Shown one piece after another: positions 40,365-40,502 of a DNA stretch of 40,502 nucleotides. Numbering within the stretch: the stretch's first letter is position 1; each line of letters opens with the position of its first letter. The notes below the pieces were generated by a model that saw nothing but the letters and a program-made list of their open reading frames with translations, was not told where the DNA came from and made no database searches. Position numbers and translations under genes: made by a program. Source of the DNA: Pedosphaera sp. (GTDB lineage Bacteria > Verrucomicrobiota > Verrucomicrobiia > Limisphaerales > UBA1096); the NCBI GenBank assembly GCA_022451065.1, contig JAKUOU010000030.1:1-40502 (forward strand), given 5' to 3'.

Positions 40365-40502
40365 TCACCGGCTGTTGGAATCCGGCGTGCGCTGTCGGAA
40401 CAATTCAATTTCCCGGAATTCCAGGAGCCCGTTTTCGGCCTGTATTCCGATATACCCATCGAGATTCTTGATGCTGGTCGCGGTTGTGATCAGCGTTCCG
40501 TT
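40365..40502 (-). CDS. 3' end of a DUF1080 (3-keto-disaccharide hydrolase)-like gene, truncated by the window edge
   Basis: Reverse-strand translation of 40502-40365: NGTLITTATSIKNLDGYIGIQAENGLLEFREIELFRQRTPDSNSR*. GYIGIQ...EFREIEL is typical of the family C-terminus. Not in the supplied ORF track because the start is outside the window. Confidence 0.65.
   Translation of the reverse strand, partial: NGTLITTATSIKNLDGYIGIQAENGLLEFREIELFRQRTPDSNSR

Overview
This 40.5 kb, high-GC window looks like an ordinary chromosomal segment of a Verrucomicrobiota-like bacterium; the lineage is inferred from gene content, not proven. From left to right it carries: a giant secreted Ig/InlB-repeat protein (open at the left edge); a Tat-exported Gfo/Idh/MocA oxidoreductase; a secreted protein with an internal 666-bp tandem duplication; a P-II protein; murJ; purU; a nine-gene suf Fe-S operon led by a Fur-family regulator (fur-like, sufB, C, D, E, T, S, rhodanese, IscU/NifU-like); cysQ; hrpB; ribBA; a large zinc metalloprotease; an Nramp-like transporter followed by an atypical protein kinase and a GYF/CD225-like membrane protein; a stand-alone CoaB-like ligase; a YyaL/DUF255-type lipoprotein; a GT4 glycosyltransferase; a prepilin-like protein; and the 3' end of a DUF1080-like gene. 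No tRNA, rRNA, CRISPR array or transposase was recognised. The most unusual signal is a DNA-level one. A palindrome with consensus CGCTTGGCCAAGCG (core CTTGGCCAAG) recurs through the whole window: at least 17 perfect 10-mers and about 24 TTGGCCAA cores by manual count, where chance predicts well under one of each. It appears in unrelated genes, in more than one reading frame, and at clearly higher density in short intergenic gaps. Two gene 3' ends also share an identical 18-bp dimeric form of it, in opposite orientations, each placed between the stop codon and a rho-independent terminator. This resembles a highly iterated palindrome (HIP1-like) or uptake/processing-signal system.
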